Under the pieces are notes generated by a model, which saw only the letters and a list, made by a program, of their open reading frames with translations, was not told the DNA's origin and searched no databases. DNA of 59,273 nt from Utricularia gibba (Eukaryota; Streptophyta; Magnoliopsida; Lamiales; Lentibulariaceae): assembly GCA_002189035.1 (NCBI GenBank), contig NEEC01000194.1:1-59273 (forward strand), given 5' to 3'. The stretch's first letter is position 1; every line of letters begins with the position of its first letter. Positions 49,101 to 59,273 of the stretch are shown here, one piece after another. Made by a program: the position numbers and the translations under genes.

Positions 49101-49573
49101 ACGACAAGCTTTTCCTTGAGAAACCATGTAGGCAGCCAATTAAAACCCAACGTTAAGAAATGCATCAAGTTTTTTGCCGAGCTACAAATGACTATGGGCC
49201 CGAGCTCGACTCGACCTCTTCTCGATACCGTTGCCCCACGAGAGCGCCTCCTCAGATATAAAGCATGCGGTTGAGAAAACCATTTTGGGTGCTCATGACA
49301 TCCTAACTTCAATAAGTGCATCACGATTTTCGTCGAGTAGGACCCGATGTGGAAAGGAGTCAGACCGAACCTTGGGTCAGAACGAAGTTCACAACGACAT
49401 CACCCGCCCAAAAACGACAAGCTTTTCTTGAGAAACCATGTAGGCAGCCAATTAAAACCCAACGTTAAGAAATGCATCAAGTTTTTTGCCGAGCTACAAA
49501 TGACTATGGGCCCGAGCTCGACTCGACCACCTGCTCGATACCGTTGCCCCACGAGAGCGCCTTATCAAATATA

Positions 49574-51137
49574 AAGCATGCGGTTGAGAAAACCATTTTG
49601 GGTGCTCATGACATCCTAACTTCAATAAGTGCATCACGATTTTCGTCGAGTAGGACCCGATGTGGCAAAGGAGTCAGACCGAACCTTGGGTCAGAACGAA
49701 GTTCACAACGACATCACCCGCCCAAAAACGACAAGCTTTTCCTTGAGAAAACCATGTAGGCAGCCAATTAAAACCCAACGTTAAGAAATGCATCAAGTTT
49801 TTTGCGAGCTACAAATGACTATGGGCCCGAGCTCGACTCGACCTCCTTCTCGATACCGTTGCCCACGAGAGCGCCTCCTCAGATATAAGCATGCGGTTGA
49901 GAAAACCATTTTGGGTGCTTATGACATCCTAACTTCAATAAGTGCATCACGATTTTCGTCGAGTAGGACCCGATGTGGAAAAGGAGTCAGACCGAACCTT
50001 GGGTCAGAACGAAGTTCACAACGACATCACCGCCCAAAAACGACAAGCTTTTCCTTGAGAAACCATGTAGGCAGCCAATTAAAACCCAACGTTAAGAAAT
50101 GCATCAAGTTTTTTGCCGAGCCACAAATGACTATGGGCCCGAGCTCGACTCGACCACCTGCTCGATACCGTTGCCCCACGAGAGCGCCTTATCAATATAA
50201 AGCATGCGGTTGAGAAAACCATTTTGGGTGCTCATGACATCCTAACTTCAATAAGTGCATCACGATTTTCGTCGAGTAGGACCCGATGTGGCAAAGGAGT
50301 CAGACCGAACCTTGGGTCAGAACGAAGTTCACAACGACATCACCCGCCCAAAAACGACAAGCTTTTCCTTGAGAAACCATGTAGGCAGCCAATTAAAACC
50401 CAACGTTAAGAAATGCATCAAGTTTTTTGCCGAGCTACAAATGACTATGGGCCCGAGCTCGACTCGACCTCCTTCTCGATACCGTTGCCCCACGAGAGCG
50501 CCTCCTCAGATATAAAGCATGCGGTTGAGAAAACCATTTTGGGTGCTTATGACATCCTAACTTCAATAAGTGCATCACGATTTTCGTCGAGTAGGACCCG
50601 ATGTGGAAAAAGGAGTCAGACCGAACCTTGGGTCAGAACGAAGTTCACAACGACATCACCCGCCCAAAAACGACAAGCTTTTCCTTGAGAAACCATGTAG
50701 GCAGCCAATTAAAACCAACGTTAAGAAATGCATCAAGTTTTTTGCCGAGCCACAAATGACTATGGGCCCGAGCTCGACTCGACCACCTCGATACCGTTGC
50801 CCACGAGAGCGCCTATCAAATATAAAGCATGCGGTTGAGAAACCATTTTGGGTGCTCATGACATCCTAACTTCAATAAGTGCATCACGATTTTCGTCGAG
50901 TAGGACCCGATGTGGCAAAGGAGTCAGACCGAACCTTGGGTCAGAACGAAGTTCACAACGACATCACCCGCCCAAAAACGACAAGCTTTTCCTTGAGAAA
51001 CCATGTAGGCAGCCAATTAAAACCCAACGTTAAGAAATGCATCAAGTTTTTGCCGAGCTACAAATGACTATGGGCCCGAGCTCGACTCGACCTCCTTCTC
51101 GATACCGTTGCCCCACGAGAGCGCCTCCTCAGATATA
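49574..51137 (+). repeat. Clean E-F dimer run, period about 625 bp
   Basis: E(49574)-F(49887)-E(50200)-F(50515)-E(50825). E starts are 626 and 625 bp apart. Both F monomers open GTGCTTATGACATCC, have GTGGAAAAGG or GTGGAAAAAGG, and have GAGCCACAAATG with CACCT before TCGATA. This is the best example of the two-monomer higher-order unit of Block IV. Confidence 0.8.
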
Positions 51138-51765
51138 AAGCATGCGGTTGAGAAAACCATTTTGGGTGCTCATGACATCCTAACTTCAATAAGTGCATCA
51201 CGATTTTCGTCGAGTAGGACCCGATGTGGCAAAGGAGTCAGACCGAACCTTGGGTCAGAACGAAGTTCACAACGACATCACCCGCCCAAAAACGACAAGC
51301 TTTTCCTTGAGAAACCATGTAGGCAGCCAATTAAAACCCAACGTTAAGAAATGCATCAAGTTTTTTGCCGAGCTACAAATGACTATGGGCCCGAGCTCGA
51401 CTCGACCCCTTCTCGATACCGTTGCCCCACGAGAGCGCCTCCTCAAATATAAAGCATGCGGTTGAGAAAACCATTTTGGGTGCTCATGACATCCTAACTT
51501 CAATAAGTGCAGCACGATTTTCGTCGAGTAGGACCCGATGTGGCAAAGGAGTCAGACCGAACCTTGGGTCAGAACGAAGTTCACAACGACATCACCCGCC
51601 CAAAAACGACAAGCTTTTCCTTGAGAAACCATGTAGGCAGCCAATTAAAACCCAACGTTAAGAAATGCATCAAGTTTTTTGCCGAGCTACAAATGACTAT
51701 GGGCCCGAGCTCGACTCGACCTCCTGCTCGATACCGTTGCCCCACGAGAGCGCCTTATCAATATA

Positions 51766-53011
51766 AAGCATGCGGTTGAGAAAACCATTTTGGGTGCTCA
51801 TGACATCCTAACTTCAATAAGTGCATCACGATTTTCGTCGAGTAGGACCCGATGTGGCAAAGGAGTCAGACCGAACCTTGGGTCAGAACGAAGTTCACAA
51901 CGACATCACCCGCCCAAAAACGACAAGCTTTTCCTTGAGAAACCATGTAGGCAGCCAATTAAAACCCAACGTTAAGAAATGCATCAAGTTTTTTGCCGAG
52001 CTACAAATGACTATGGGCCGAGCTCGACTCGACCTCCTTCTCGATACCGTTGCCCCACGAGAGCGCCTCCTCAGATATAAAGCATGCGGTTGAGAAAACC
52101 ATTTTGGGTGCTCATGACATCCTAACTTCAATAAGTGCATCACGATTTTCGTCGAGTAGGACCCGATGTGGAAAAAGGAGTCAGACCGAACCTTGGGTCA
52201 GAACGAAGTTCACAACGACATCACCCGCCCAAAAACGACAAGCTTTTCCTTGAGAAACCATGTAGGCAGCCAATTAAAACCCAACGTTAAGAAATGCATC
52301 AAGTTTTTTGCCGAGCTACAAATGACTATGGGCCCGAGCTCGACTCGACCCTTCTCGATACCGTTGCCCCACGAGAGCGCCTCCTCAGATATAAAGCATG
52401 CGGTTGAGAAAACCATTTTGGGTGCTCATGACATCCTAACTTCAATAAGTGCATCACGATTTTCGTCGAGTAGGACCCGATGTGGCAAAGGAGTCAGACC
52501 GAACTTGGGTCAGAACGAAGTTCACAACGACATCACCGCCAAAAACGACAAGCTTTTCCTTGAGAAACCATGTAGGCAGCCAATTAAAACCAACGTTAAG
52601 AAATGCATCAAGTTTTTTGCCGAGCTACAAATGACTATGGGCCCGAGCTCGACTCGACCCTTCTCGATACCGTTGCCCACGAGAGCGCCTCCTCAGATAT
52701 AAAGCATGCGGTTGAGAAAACCATTTTGGGTGCTCATGACATCCTAACTTCAATAAGTGCATCACGATTTTCGTCGAGTAGGACCCGATGTGGCAAAGGA
52801 GTCAGACCGAACCTTGGGTCAGAACGAAGTTCACAACGACATCACCCGCCAAAAACGACAAGCTTTTCCTTGAGAAACCATGTAGGCAGCCAATTAAAAC
52901 CCAACGTTAAGAAATGCATCAAGTTTTTTGCCGAGCTACAAATGACTATGGGCCCGAGCTCGACTCGACCTCTTCTCGACCGTTGCCCACGAGAGCGCCT
53001 CCTCAGATATA
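51766..53011 (+). repeat. Run of four consecutive E monomers
   Basis: Monomers at 51766, 52080, 52394 and 52702 all end with the E alleles CTTCTCG and CAGATATA, with no F between them. The dimer register has slipped here, presumably through unequal exchange between neighbouring E copies. Several carry the shortened CGACCCTTCTCG form. Confidence 0.75.
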
Positions 53012-56000
53012 AAGCATGCGGTTGAGAAAACCATTTTGGGTGCTCATGACATCCTAACTTCAATAAGTGCATCACGATTTTCGTCGAGTAGGACCCGATG
53101 TGGAAAAAGGAGTCAGACCGAACCTTGGGTCAGAACGAAGTTCACAACGACATCACCCGCCCAAAAACGACAAGCTTTTCCTTGAGAAACCATGTAGGCA
53201 GCCAATTAAAACCCAACGTTAAGAAATGCATCAAGTTTTTTGCCGAGCTACAAATGACTATGGGCCCGAGCTCGACTCGACCCTGCTCGATACCGTTGCC
53301 CCACGAGAGCGCCTCAGATATAAAGCATGCGGTTGAGAAAACCATTTTGGGTGCTCATGACATCCTAACTTCAATAAGTGCATCACGATTTTCGTCGAGT
53401 AGGACCCGATGTGGCAAAGGAGTCAGACCGAACCTTGGGTCAGAACGAAGTTCACAACGACATCACCCGCCCAAAAAACGACAAGCTTTTCCTTGAGAAA
53501 CCATGTAGGCAGCCAATTAAAACCCAACGTTAAGAAATGCATCAAGTTTTTTGCCGAGCTACAAATGACTATGGGCCGAGCTCGACTCGACCCTGCTCGA
53601 TACCGTTGCCCACGAGAGCGCCTTATCAAATATAAAGCATGCGGTTGAGAAAACCATTTTGGGTGCTCATGACATCCTAACTTCAATAAGTGCATCACGA
53701 TTTTCGTCGAGTAGGACCGATGTGGCAAAGGAGTCAGACCGAACCTTGGGTCAGAACGAAGTTCACAACGACATCACCCGCCCAAAACGACAAGCTTTTC
53801 CTTGAGAAACCATGTAGGCAGCCAATTAAAACCCAACGTTAAGAAATGCATCAAGTTTTTTGCCGAGCTACAAATGACTATGGGCCCGAGCTCGACTCGA
53901 CCTCCTTCTCGATACCGTTGCCCCACGAGAGCGCCTCCTCAATATAAAGCATGCGGTTGAGAAAACCATTTTGGGTGCTTATGACATCCTAACTTCAATA
54001 AGTGCATCACGATTTTCGTCGAGTAGGACCCGATGTGGAAAAAGGAGTCAGACCGAACCTTGGTCAGAACGAAGTTCACAACGACATCACCCGCCCAAAA
54101 ACGACAAGCTTTTCCTTGAGAAACCATGTAGGCAGCCAATTAAAACCCAACGTTAAGAAATGCATCAAGTTTTTTGCCGAGCTACAAATGACTATGGGCC
54201 CGAGCTCGACTCGACCTCCTTCTCGATACCGTTGCCCCACGAGAGCGCCTCCTCAGATATAAAGCATGCGGTTGAGAAAACCATTTTGGGTGCTCATGAC
54301 ATCCTAACTTCAATAAGTGCATCACGATTTTCGTCGAGTAGGACCCGATGTGGCAAAGGAGTCAGACCGAACCTTGGGTCAGAACGAAGTTCACAACGAC
54401 ATCACCCGCCCAAACGACAAGCTTTTCCTTGAGAAACCATGTAGGCAGCCAATTAAAACCCAACGTTAAGAAATGCATCAAGTTTTTTGCCGAGCTACAA
54501 TGACTGGGCCCGAGCTCGACTCGACCTCCTTCTCGATACCGTTGCCCCACGAGAGCGCTCCTCAGATATAAAGCATGCGGTTGAGAAAACCATTTTGGGT
54601 GCTCATGACATCCTAACTTCAATAAGTGCATCACGATTTTCGTCGAGTAGGACCCGATGTGGCAAAGGAGTCAGACCGAACCTTGGGTCAGAACGAAGTT
54701 CAACGACATCACCCGCCCAAAAACGACAAGCTTTTCCTTGAGAAACCATGTAGGCAGCCAATTAAAACCCAACGTTAAAAAATGCATCAAGTTTTTTGCG
54801 AGCTACAAATGACTATGGGCCGAGCTCGACTCGACCTCCTTCTCGATACCGTTGCCCACGAGAGCGCCTCCTCAGATATAAAGCATGCGGTTGAGAAAAC
54901 CATTTTGGGTGCTCATGACATCCTAACTTCAATAAGTGCATCACGATTTTCGTCGAGTAGGACCCGATGTGGAAAAGGAGTCAGACCGAACCTTGGGTCA
55001 GAACGAAGTTCACAACGACATCACCCGCCCAAAAACGACAAGCTTTTCCTTGAGAAACCATGTAGGCAGCCAATTAAAACCCAACGTTAAGAAATGCATC
55101 AAGTTTTTTGCCGAGCTACAAATGACTATGGGCCCGAGCTCGACTCGACCTCCTGCTCGATACCGTTGCCCACGAGAGCGCCTTAGATATAAAGCATGCG
55201 GTTGAGAAAACCATTTTGGGTGCTCATGACATCCTAACTTCAATAAGTGCATCACGATTTTCGTCGAGTAGGACCCGATGTGGCAAAGGAGTCACCGAAC
55301 CTTGGGTCAGAACGAAGTTCACAACGACATCACCCGCCCAAAAACGACAAGCTTTTCCTTGAGAAACCATGTAGGCAGCCAATTAAAACCCAACGTTAAG
55401 AAATGCATCAAGTTTTTTGCGAGCTACAAATGACTATGGGCCCGAGCTCGACTCGACCCTTCTCGATACCGTTGCCCACGAGAGCGCCTCCTCAGATATA
55501 AAGCATGCGGTTGAGAAAACCATTTTGGGTGCTTATGACATCCTAACTTCAATAAGTGCATCACGATTTTCGTCGAGTAGGACCCGATGTGGCAAAAGGA
55601 GTCAGACCGAACCTTGGGTCAGAACGAAGTTCACAACGACATCACCCGCCCAAAAACGACAAGCTTTTCCTTGAGAAACCATGTAGGCAGCCAATTAAAA
55701 CCCAACGTTAAGAAATGCATCAAGTTTTTTGCCGAGCTACAAATGACTATGGGCCGAGCTCGACTCGACCTCCTGCTCGATACCGTTGCCCCACGAGAGC
55801 GCCTCCTCAAATATAAAGCATGCGGTTGAGAAAACCATTTTGGGTGCTCATGACATCCTAACTTCAATAAGTGCATCACGATTTTCGTCGAGTAGGACCC
55901 GATGTGGCAAAGGAGTCAGACCGAACCTTGGGTCAGAACGAAGTTCACAACGACATCACCGCCCAAAAACGACAAGCTTTTCCTTGAGAAACCATGTAGG

Positions 56001-57068
56001 CAGCCAATTAAAACCCAACGTTAAGAAATGCATCAAGTTTTTTGCGAGCTACAAATGACTATGGGCCCGAGCTCGACTCGACCTCCTTCTCGATACCGTT
56101 GCCCCACGAGAGCGCCTCCTCAGATATAAAGCATGCGGTTGAGAAAACCATTTTGGGTGCTTATGACATCCTAACTTCAATAAGTGCATCACGATTTTCG
56201 TCGAGTAGGACCCGATGTGGCAAAAGGAGTCAGACCGAACCTTGGGTCAGAACGAAGTTCACACGACATCACCCGCCCAAAAACGACAAGCTTTTCCTTG
56301 AGAAACCATGTAGGCAGCCAATTAAAACCCAACGTTAAGAAATGCATCAAGTTTTTTGCCGAGCTACAAATGACTATGGGCCCGAGCTCGACTCGACCAC
56401 CTGCTCGATACCGTTGCCCCACGAGAGCGCCTTATCAATATAAAGCATGCGGTTGAGAAAACCATTTTGGGTGCTCATGACATCCTAACTTCAATAAGTG
56501 CATCACGATTTTCGTCGAGTAGGACCCGATGTGGCAAAGGAGTCAGACCGAACCTTGGGTCAGAACGAAGTTCACAACGACATCACCCGCCCAAAACGAC
56601 AAGCTTTTCCTTGAGAAACCATGTAGGCAGCCAATTAAAACCCAACGTTAAGAAATGCATCAAGTTTTTTGCCGAGCTACAAATGACTATGGGCCCGAGC
56701 TCGACTCGACCTCCTTCTCGATACCGTTGCCCCACGAGAGCGCCTCCTCAATATAAAGCATGCGGTTGAGAAAACCATTTTGGGTGCTCATGACATCCTA
56801 ACTTCAATAAGTGCATCACGATTTTCGTCGAGTAGGACCCGATGTGGCAAAGGAGTCAGACCGAACCTTGGGTCAGAACGAAGTTCACAACGACATCACC
56901 GCCCAAAAACGACAAGCTTTTCCTTGAGAAACCATGTAGGCAGCCAATTAAAACCCAACGTTAAGAAATGCATCAAGTTTTTTGCCGAGCTACAAATGAC
57001 TATGGGCCCGAGCTCGACTCGACCTCCTTCTCGATACCGTTGCCCACGAGAGCGCCTCCTCAGATATA

Positions 57069-57366
57069 AAGCATGCGGTTGAGAAAACCATTTTGGGTGC
57101 TCATGACATCCTAACTTCAATAAGTGCATCACGATTTCGTCGAGTAGGACCCGATGTGGCAAAGGAGTCAGACCGAACCTTGGGTCAGAACGAAGTTCAC
57201 AACGACATCACCCGCCCAAAAACGACAAGCTTTTCCTTGAGAAACCATGTAGGCAGCCAATTAAAACCCAACGTTAAGAAATGCATCAAGTTTTTTGCGA
57301 GCCACAAATGACTATGGGCCGAGCTCGACTCGACAAACCGTTGCCCCGAGCGCCTTATCAAATATA
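57069..57366 (+). repeat. F-type monomer with eroded TCGATACC segment (298 bp)
   Basis: GACTCGACAAACCGTTGCCC and CCGAGCGCCTTATC show loss of CCTGCTCGAT and of ACGAG. It is the shortest copy of Block IV. It retains GAGCCACAAATG, so it belongs to the F class. Confidence 0.85.
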
Positions 57367-58614
57367 AAGCATGCGGTTGAGAAAACCATTTTGGGTGCTC
57401 ATGACATCCTAACTTCAATAAGTGCATCACGATTTTCGTCGAGTAGGACCCGATGTGGCAAAGGAGTCAGACCGAACCTTGGGTCAGAACGAAGTTCACA
57501 ACGACATCACCCGCCCAAAAACGACAAGCTTTTCCTTGAAAAACCATGTAGGCAGCCAATTAAAACCCAACGTTAAGAAATGCATCAAGTTTTTGCGAGC
57601 TACAAATGACTATGGGCCCGAGCTCGACTCGACCTCCTTCTCGATACCGTTGCCCACGAGAGCGCCTCCTCAGATATAAAGCATGCGGTTGAGAAAACCA
57701 TTTTGGGTGCTCATGACATCCTAACTTCAATAAGTGCACGATTTCGTCGAGTAGGACCCGATGTGGAAAAGGAGTCAGACCGAACCTTGGGTCAGAACGA
57801 AGTTCACAACGACATCACCCGCCCAAAAACGACAAGCTTTTCCTTGAGAAACCATGTAGGCAGCCAATTAAAACCCAACGTTAAGAAATGCATCAAGTTT
57901 TTTGCCGAGCCACAAATGACTATGGGCCCGAGCTCGACTCGACCTCCTGCTCGATACCGTTGCCCCACGAGAGCGCTTATCAAATATAAAGCATGCGGTT
58001 GAGAAAACCATTTTGGGTGCTCATGACATCCTAACTTCAATAAGTGCATCACGATTTTCGTCGAGTAGGACCCGATGTGGCAAAGGAGTCAGACCGAACC
58101 TTGGGTCAGAACGAAGTTCACAACGACATCACCCGCCAAAAACGACAAGCTTTTCCTTGAGAAACCATGTAGGCAGCCAATTAAAACCCAACGTTAAGAA
58201 ATGCATCAAGTTTTTTGCCGAGCTACAAATGACTATGGGCCCGAGCTCGACTCGACCACCTGCTCGATACCGTTGCCCCACGAGAGCGCCTTATCAAATA
58301 TAAAGCATGCGGTTGAGAAAACCATTTTGGGTGCTCATGACATCCTAACTTCAATAAGTGCATCACGATTTTCGTCGAGTAGGACCCGATGTGGCAAAGG
58401 AGTCAGACCGAACCTTGGGTCAGAACGAAGTTCACAACGACATCACCCGCCCAAAAACGACAAGCTTTTCCTTGAGAAAACCATGTAGGCAGCCATTAAA
58501 ACCCAACGTTAATAAATGCATCAAGTTTTTGCCGAGCTACAAATGACTATGGGCCCGAGCTCGACTCGACCTCCTTCTCGATACCGTTGCCCCACGAGAG
58601 CGCTCCTCAATATA

Positions 58615-59240
58615 AAGCATGCGGTTGAGAAAACCATTTTGGGTGCTCATGAATCCTAACTTCAATAAGTGCATCACGATTTCGTCGAGTAGGACCCGAT
58701 GTGGAAAAAGGAGTCAGACCGAACCTTGGGTCAGAACGAAGTTCACAACGACATCACCCGCCCAAAAAACGACAAGCTTTTCCTTGAGAAACCATGTAGG
58801 CAGCCAATTAAAACCCACGTTAAGAAATGCATCAAGTTTTTTGCCGAGCCACAAATGACTATGGGCCCGAGCTCGACTCGACCACTGCTCGATACCGTTG
58901 CCCCACGAGAGCGCCTTATCAAATATAAAGCATGCGGTTGAGAAAACCATTTTGGGTGCTCATGACATCCTAACTTCAATAAGTGCATCACGATTTTCGT
59001 CGAGTAGGACCCGATGTGGCAAAGGAGTCAGACCGAACCTTGGGTCAGAACGAAGTTCACAACGACATCACCCGCCAAAAACGAAAAAGCTTTTCCTTGA
59101 AAAACCATGTAGGCAGCCATTAAAACCCAACGTTAATAAATGCATCATGTTTTTTGGGAGCTACAAATGACTATGGGCCCGAGCTCGACTCGACCTCCTT
59201 CTCGATACCGTTGCCCCACGAGAGCGCCTCCTCAGATATA
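58615..59240 (+). repeat. Right fringe: two hybrid monomers
   Basis: From 58494 the tail of the preceding monomer has GCCATTAAAACCC and the old GTTAATAAATGC. The monomer at 58615 has the old GAATCC lead but the Block IV AATAAGTGCATC, GAGCCACAAATG and GTTAAGAAATGC. The monomer at 58928 has GACATCC and AAGTGCATC, then GTTAATAAATGCATCATG with TTTTTTGGGAGC, a form found nowhere else in the window. These look like recombinants near another lineage boundary. Confidence 0.75.
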
Positions 59241-59273
59241 AAGCATGCGGTTGAGAAAACCATTTTGGGTGCT
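59241..59273 (+). repeat. Partial satellite monomer at right edge
   Basis: The window ends 33 bases into a monomer (AAGCATGCGGTTGAG...GGGTGCT), so the array continues beyond the window. Confidence 0.95.

Larger units (their letters stand above)
42379..58614 (+). repeat. Block IV: homogeneous lineage with E-F dimer organisation
   Basis: 52 monomers, mean 312.2 bp. Starts: 42379, 42695, 43002, 43314, 43627, 43943, 44257, 44570, 44882, 45196, 45508, 45822, 46137, 46451, 46765, 47079, 47393, 47702, 48016, 48330, 48639, 48949, 49261, 49574, 49887, 50200, 50515, 50825, 51138, 51452, 51766, 52080, 52394, 52702, 53012, 53323, 53635, 53947, 54262, 54571, 54881, 55192, 55501, 55816, 56129, 56443, 56756, 57069, 57367, 57679, 57989, 58303. 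Nearly all share GACATCC, AAGTGCATC, TTCACAACGAC, GCCAATTAAAACCC, GTTAAGAAATG and GACTATGGG. E monomers end CTTCTCGATA...CCTCCTCAGATATA. F monomers often have GAGCCACAAATG and CACCTGCTCG...CCTTATCAA. Monomers after an E often start GTGCTTATGACATCC and read GTGGAAAAGG. Confidence 0.92.
1..59273 (+). repeat. Satellite DNA array, about 309-bp monomer, head-to-tail, fills the window
   Basis: A single tandem repeat covers every base. I found 192 successive AAGCATGCG landmarks from 131 to 59241, spaced 295-316 bp, mean 309.5 bp, all on the plus strand. Each monomer also carries one HindIII site (AAGCTT) and one NsiI site (ATGCAT) in every copy I read. Most carry SacI (GAGCTC), and the less eroded ones ApaI (GGGCCC). 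Consensus GC is about 47.6 percent. Reading frames are broken at different places in different copies by 1-4 base indels and each in-phase frame ends at the TAA in AACGTTAA, so nothing here is coding. There is no inversion, no foreign insertion and no non-satellite gap over 300 bp. The array runs past both window edges, so its true size is unknown. A centromeric or pericentromeric location is inference from size and purity. I do not recognise the satellite family by name. Confidence 0.98.

Noticed and set aside
1-59273. CRISPR array
   Set aside because: The periodicity is about 309 bp with no alternation of short identical repeats and unique spacers; the whole period is repeated.
1-59273. Ribosomal intergenic spacer sub-repeats
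   Set aside because: Spacer sub-repeats can be of this size, but no rRNA gene or unique spacer appears in 59 kb.
1-59273. Genes for RNA (tRNA, snRNA) inside the repeat, giving a tandem RNA gene array
   Set aside because: I saw no A-box/B-box pair, cloverleaf-forming arms or terminator at a consistent place in the monomer.
1-59273. Tandem repeats internal to a transposon or LTR
   Set aside because: No target-site duplication, LTR ends, primer-binding site or coding domain was found, and the array is far too long and uniform.
1-59273. Naming the species or the satellite family
   Set aside because: I do not recognise the monomer. Length similarity of the half-unit to CentO or CentC is not evidence of homology without an alignment.

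Overview
The window is one uninterrupted satellite DNA array. A tandem repeat of about 309 bp runs head to tail from the first base to the last, always in the same orientation, and is cut mid-monomer at both ends. I placed 192 consecutive monomer starts, using the invariant SphI hexamer GCATGC in its AAGCATGCG context. They define 191 complete monomers of 295-316 bp (mean 309.5 bp) plus two partial ones. I find no protein gene, RNA gene, transposon, CRISPR array or unique sequence. The many open frames of 60-244 codons are the same satellite read in different frames. This is eukaryotic pericentromeric, centromeric or other heterochromatic DNA. The species cannot be read from the sequence; the 156-158 bp sub-unit described below falls in the length class of some grass centromere satellites, which is only a weak hint towards a plant.

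Internal design. Each monomer is an old duplication. The consensus splits into two diverged halves of 158 and 157 bp (for example 45878-46035 and 46036-46192). Both begin with TGCATCA, followed by a T-tract and CGAG. Both carry an AAGC...TTGAGAAA...CCAT block at the same relative place, once as the HindIII site and once as the SphI site. Three levels of periodicity are therefore stacked: about 157 bp, about 313 bp, and higher-order units.

Layout. Block I (131-17720, 57 monomers, mean 308.6 bp) holds a higher-order repeat of about eight monomers (about 2.47 kb) in the order L-B-B-A-D-B'-D-B'/P. The units start at 2614, 5091, 7561, 10027, 12489 (nine monomers) and 15249, preceded by an irregular stretch from 437. 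Block II (17721-34358, 54 monomers) loses that order: A-type monomers alternate with C-type monomers, with 0-3 other monomers between successive A-C contacts. Block III (34359-42378, 26 monomers) is a mosaic of all the older types. Block IV (42379-58614, 52 monomers, mean 312.2 bp) is a much more homogeneous lineage with its own diagnostic bases (AAGTGCATC, GTTAAGAAATG, GACATCC, CAGCCAATTAAAACCC). It is organised as an imperfect E-F dimer of about 626 bp. The last two complete monomers (58615-59240) are hybrids between the Block IV and older types.

How it fits together. The picture is of a satellite evolving by local amplification. An older field with an eight-monomer register decays into irregular alternation, and a younger A-like lineage has expanded in Block IV with a sharp left edge. 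CpG is not depleted (about 19 per 315 bp consensus against about 17.7 expected), so the array has not suffered long-term methylation decay. Many copies differ by 1-4 base deletions in short C, G or A runs. Some of these recur at fixed higher-order positions and are probably real; others may be residual long-read consensus errors.
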